A stretch of DNA of 64,000 nucleotides from Bacteroidota bacterium (lineage in GTDB: Bacteria > Bacteroidota > Ignavibacteria > Kryptoniales > JAKASW01). Both the position numbers and the translations under genes were made by a program. Shown one piece after another: positions 61,972 through 64,000 of the stretch; position 1 is the stretch's first letter; every line of letters begins with the position of its first letter. The DNA is taken from NCBI GenBank assembly GCA_021789975.1, contig JAJYIT010000017.1:22238-86237 (forward strand). The letters are read 5' to 3'. The notes under the pieces are model-generated. The model made no database searches and was not told where the DNA came from. It was given only the letters and a program-made list of their open reading frames with translations.

Positions 61972-63243
61972 TCATCTTAGTTTCTTTATAACGAGCAGAG
62001 TCATGTCGTCAAATTGAGGAGTGTCAGCGATGTGCCGGCTGACTCCTGAAAGAATCTCGGTTGAGATTTCATCAGCCGATCGTGTGGAGGATTTTCTTAC
62101 AACCTCCTGAAGTCTTTCTATCCCGAACCTGTCGCCTTCCGAATTCACCGCATCTGTTATCCCGTCGGAATAGATGACGAGTAAATCACCGCCTGCAAAT
62201 TTCACGGAATCTTTCTCGTAGCTAAAGCCATCGACAACTCCGAGAGGAGGTCCGCCCGCAAGAAGCGGAATGAGTTGACCTTCGTGCAGAAAGAGCGGAT
62301 TCTCGTGTCCGGCGTTGGTGTAAGTCAGCTTGTCATTCCTGGTATCGAGAAGGCCGTAGAAGAGGGTGGCAAATTTCTCGGGGCTAGTCGACTTGAAGAG
62401 GAGATTGCTCGCTTGCTTGAGGCATTCATCTGATTCCGGCGTGAGATGCGCGTATGCTCTGACTGTTGCCTGAACGTTTGACATGAGCAGCGCCGCCGGC
62501 ATCCCTTTCCCGGATACATCGCCGAGCGAAAATCCCAGATATCCTTTTTCGAGAGGGATGAAATCGAACAGGTCTCCTGCCACCGATTTTGCCGGAACAG
62601 ATCGGGCTCCGAACTCGTACCCCTCAACCAATGGAAACTGTTTCGGCAGCAGTTGAACCTGGACCGTATGAGCAGCAGACAACTCCTTTTCGAGTATGAG
62701 CTTCGCTTTCTCTTGCTGATACAGCCGCTCCTTCTCCACGGCGAGAGCAGCATGCGCCGAAAGTGCCCTTATTGCATTCTCGTCTTCCAAAGTGAACTTG
62801 CCGTCACGCTTATTAAGAAGCTGGACGACGCCGACTACTTTTCCGTCTTTGTTTCTCATCGGCACGCAAAGGATGGTCTGCGTGCGCAACCCGGTTTTCT
62901 TACCGACTTCAGGATTAAACCTGGCATCGAGATACGCATCCTGTATGTTTAATGTATCACCCGTAGCTGCGACATATCCGGCGATCCCTTTCCCCAGCGG
63001 TAGGTGTATCGTGATCGGTTCAGATGCTTCGATCACCCTTGACCAGAGTTCGTTCTTTTTCTCGTCGATTAGGTAAACCGTTCCGCGCTCGGCATCGGAT
63101 ATTTTCAGTGCCGTTTCAAGGATCGCCATAAGAAGTTTGTCGAGATCGAGAGCCGAGTTGATCATCTTCGATGCCTCGATTATCCTGTCTAGCTTGCGCA
63201 CCTCGGTGAGCAGATGCCTTCTGGTGTTCTCGAGCTCCTGCAT
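61972..63243 (-). CDS. GAF - PP2C (SpoIIE-type) phosphatase, C-terminal part of a frameshifted gene
   Basis: 423 residues from the first in-frame ATG: helical linker, GAF domain (about 25-170, ILETALKISDAERGTVYLIDE and LCVPMRNKDGKVVGVVQLLNK), coiled-coil, then a SpoIIE/RsbU-type serine phosphatase (SVAGDLFDFIPL, LGDVSGKGMPAALLM, TYTNAGHENPLF, IYSDGITDAV, QFDDMTLLVIK). Such proteins reverse phosphorylation of anti-sigma antagonist proteins. The frame stays open upstream of the ATG: codons EESHPFALRLLLVISIRHRS immediately precede it and continue the cNMP domain of the next feature after a one-base shift. No ribosome site precedes ATG 63243. Confidence 0.88.
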   Translation of the reverse strand: MQELENTRRHLLTEVRKLDRIIEASKMINSALDLDKLLMAILETALKISDAERGTVYLIDEKKNELWSRVIEASEPITIHLPLGKGIAGYVAATGDTLNIQDAYLDARFNPEVGKKTGLRTQTILCVPMRNKDGKVVGVVQLLNKRDGKFTLEDENAIRALSAHAALAVEKERLYQQEKAKLILEKELSAAHTVQVQLLPKQFPLVEGYEFGARSVPAKSVAGDLFDFIPLEKGYLGFSLGDVSGKGMPAALLMSNVQATVRAYAHLTPESDECLKQASNLLFKSTSPEKFATLFYGLLDTRNDKLTYTNAGHENPLFLHEGQLIPLLAGGPPLGVVDGFSYEKDSVKFAGGDLLVIYSDGITDAVNSEGDRFGIERLQEVVRKSSTRSADEISTEILSGVSRHIADTPQFDDMTLLVIKKLR

Positions 63244-63671
63244 GAAATGATTGCTCTGCGATCTGTGGCGAATGGAGATGACAAGAAGCAGACGAAGGGC
63301 GAAGGGATGGCTCTCCTCAAGTAAGCGGTCGCGAAATCGGCTTTCCCCAAAACGTACGTTGTACAGTCATCGACGGCGCTGACCTTGCTGTTCCTTGGGC
63401 GACCGTCTATTAGCCTGCTTTCACCGAAAAAATCCCCCGGATGGATAAGGGCAATCCTGATCTCATTACCGAACTTTGTCTTGCGCGTTAACTTTACCCG
63501 TCCTTCATGGATCAAGTGTAAGTCCGTGCCCTCACTCTCTTCTTCGAGGATTACCTCGCCGGCAAGGTAGTGCTTTTCTTTTAGCCGGGGAAGGAGGGAC
63601 GCAAACTCATCCTCACCGATTTCTTCGAGGAGAATATTCATCCGGAGGCGATCTGAGGGACGTGCGCTCAT
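63189..63671 (-). CDS. Cyclic nucleotide-binding domain, N-terminal part of a frameshifted gene
   Basis: 160 residues. Residues ~17-115 form a cNMP-binding domain (LLEEIGEDEFASLLPRLKEK, EEESEGTDLHLIHEGRVKL, HPGDFFGESRLIDGRPRNSKV, TYVLGKADFATAYL). The typical next element, a helix like LEESHPFALRLLLV, is present in the other frame: at 63318-63320 the sequence TAC TTG AGG should read as TTG GAG GAG, i.e. one base is missing. The remaining 45 residues (RRAIPSPFVCFLSS and following) are out-of-frame translation. The intact gene would be a 560-residue cNMP-GAF-PP2C protein. Confidence 0.8.
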   Translation of the reverse strand: MSARPSDRLRMNILLEEIGEDEFASLLPRLKEKHYLAGEVILEEESEGTDLHLIHEGRVKLTRKTKFGNEIRIALIHPGDFFGESRLIDGRPRNSKVSAVDDCTTYVLGKADFATAYLRRAIPSPFVCFLSSPFATDRRAIISCRSSRTPEGICSPRCAS

Positions 63672-64000
63672 TTACTTAACTACACTCTACACCTTCGGTT
63701 TTGTCAACCTCTCTAACCGCTTCTCTCGTTGTACAATCGCTCATGATAAGATGGCTGAGCCACATTATGGTTGAAAATAACAAACCAGTCCTACAAAGCA
63801 AAAGATATGTGGCGATGTATCGGTTTGGATCAACTTTCGGTCCGAAGGACTGACCGGAATGAGATAAGTTCACCGATGATGCCCCTTTCTCCGTTGAAAT
63901 TGACAAGGCGAAGTTTATCCGAGGCATAAATCTATGCAGCTAATTGTTTGGTGTCAAGTGTTCTTCGTCTGTATTCTTCGTCGAGCGCAGCGACTAGTAC
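63672..64000. other. Intergenic right edge, no feature seen
   Basis: About 330 bp upstream of the cNMP-domain gene. It should hold that gene's promoter. Short frames on both strands lack ribosome sites and family resemblance. No tRNA or repeat is evident. Confidence 0.5.

Overview
The window looks like a chromosomal segment of a free-living, Gram-negative, probably anaerobic or microaerophilic member of the FCB superphylum, most like an Ignavibacteria/Chlorobi-side lineage. The evidence is two secreted enzymes ending in type IX secretion sorting domains of the 'NYPNPFNP...YDVLGR...SG(I/V)Y(F/I)YRL' type, a KorA/KorB ferredoxin-dependent 2-oxoacid oxidoreductase, BamA-like and Skp-like envelope proteins, and DUF6132 and multihaem cytochromes typical of that group. 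This placement is inferred from family content; no rRNA gene is present. I see no tRNA, rRNA, CRISPR array, prophage or intact insertion sequence.

Layout. 0.5-7 kb: CcdA, KorAB, a DHH phosphoesterase and leucyl aminopeptidase. 7.3-11.4 kb: a tight nine-gene run of thiol-redox proteins (thioredoxin, protein disulfide oxidoreductase, methyltransferase, DUF6132, membrane thioredoxin, DUF302, TlpA-like, DsrE-like, OsmC), the best candidate here for an undescribed pathway. 11.5-25.5 kb: SurE, a large hybrid kinase, an outer-membrane protein, a UbiA prenyltransferase, a secreted esterase, an APC permease, a PIG-L deacetylase and a GT9-TPR protein. 25.5-28.3 kb: a GH31 glycosidase interrupted by one in-frame TAA. 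28.5-33.8 kb: tsaD, trpA, a chorismate mutase-MltG fusion, a membrane protein and ubiX in one apparent operon. 34-43.4 kb: lipoprotein, DUF3108-like, CoA-binding and GNAT genes, queF with a queuosine-precursor transporter, then secG, a sensor kinase, a BamA-like protein and rsmE. 43.4-53.7 kb: PEP carboxylase, a GT-C glycosyltransferase, Skp, two multihaem cytochromes, a Met-rich secreted protein, superoxide dismutase and an IscA-type protein. 53.9-57.6 kb: gap and pgk with two secreted proteins between them. 57.9-63.7 kb: rhomboid, ispG, HIT, CPBP protease and a cNMP-GAF-PP2C regulator split by a frameshift.

Functionally the segment combines central carbon metabolism (KorAB, Ppc, GAPDH, PGK), envelope biogenesis (SecG, BamA-like, Skp, MltG, glycosyltransferases), redox and oxidative-stress handling, and multihaem electron transfer. 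Two genes carry single lesions (nonsense in GH31, one-base frameshift in the cNMP-GAF-PP2C gene), and a 43-codon ORF at 20.2 kb looks like the stump of a four-helix-bundle-suffix gene. Degenerate short repeats fill several intergenic gaps, and one of them apparently contributes to the signal peptide of the lipoprotein at 34.07 kb.
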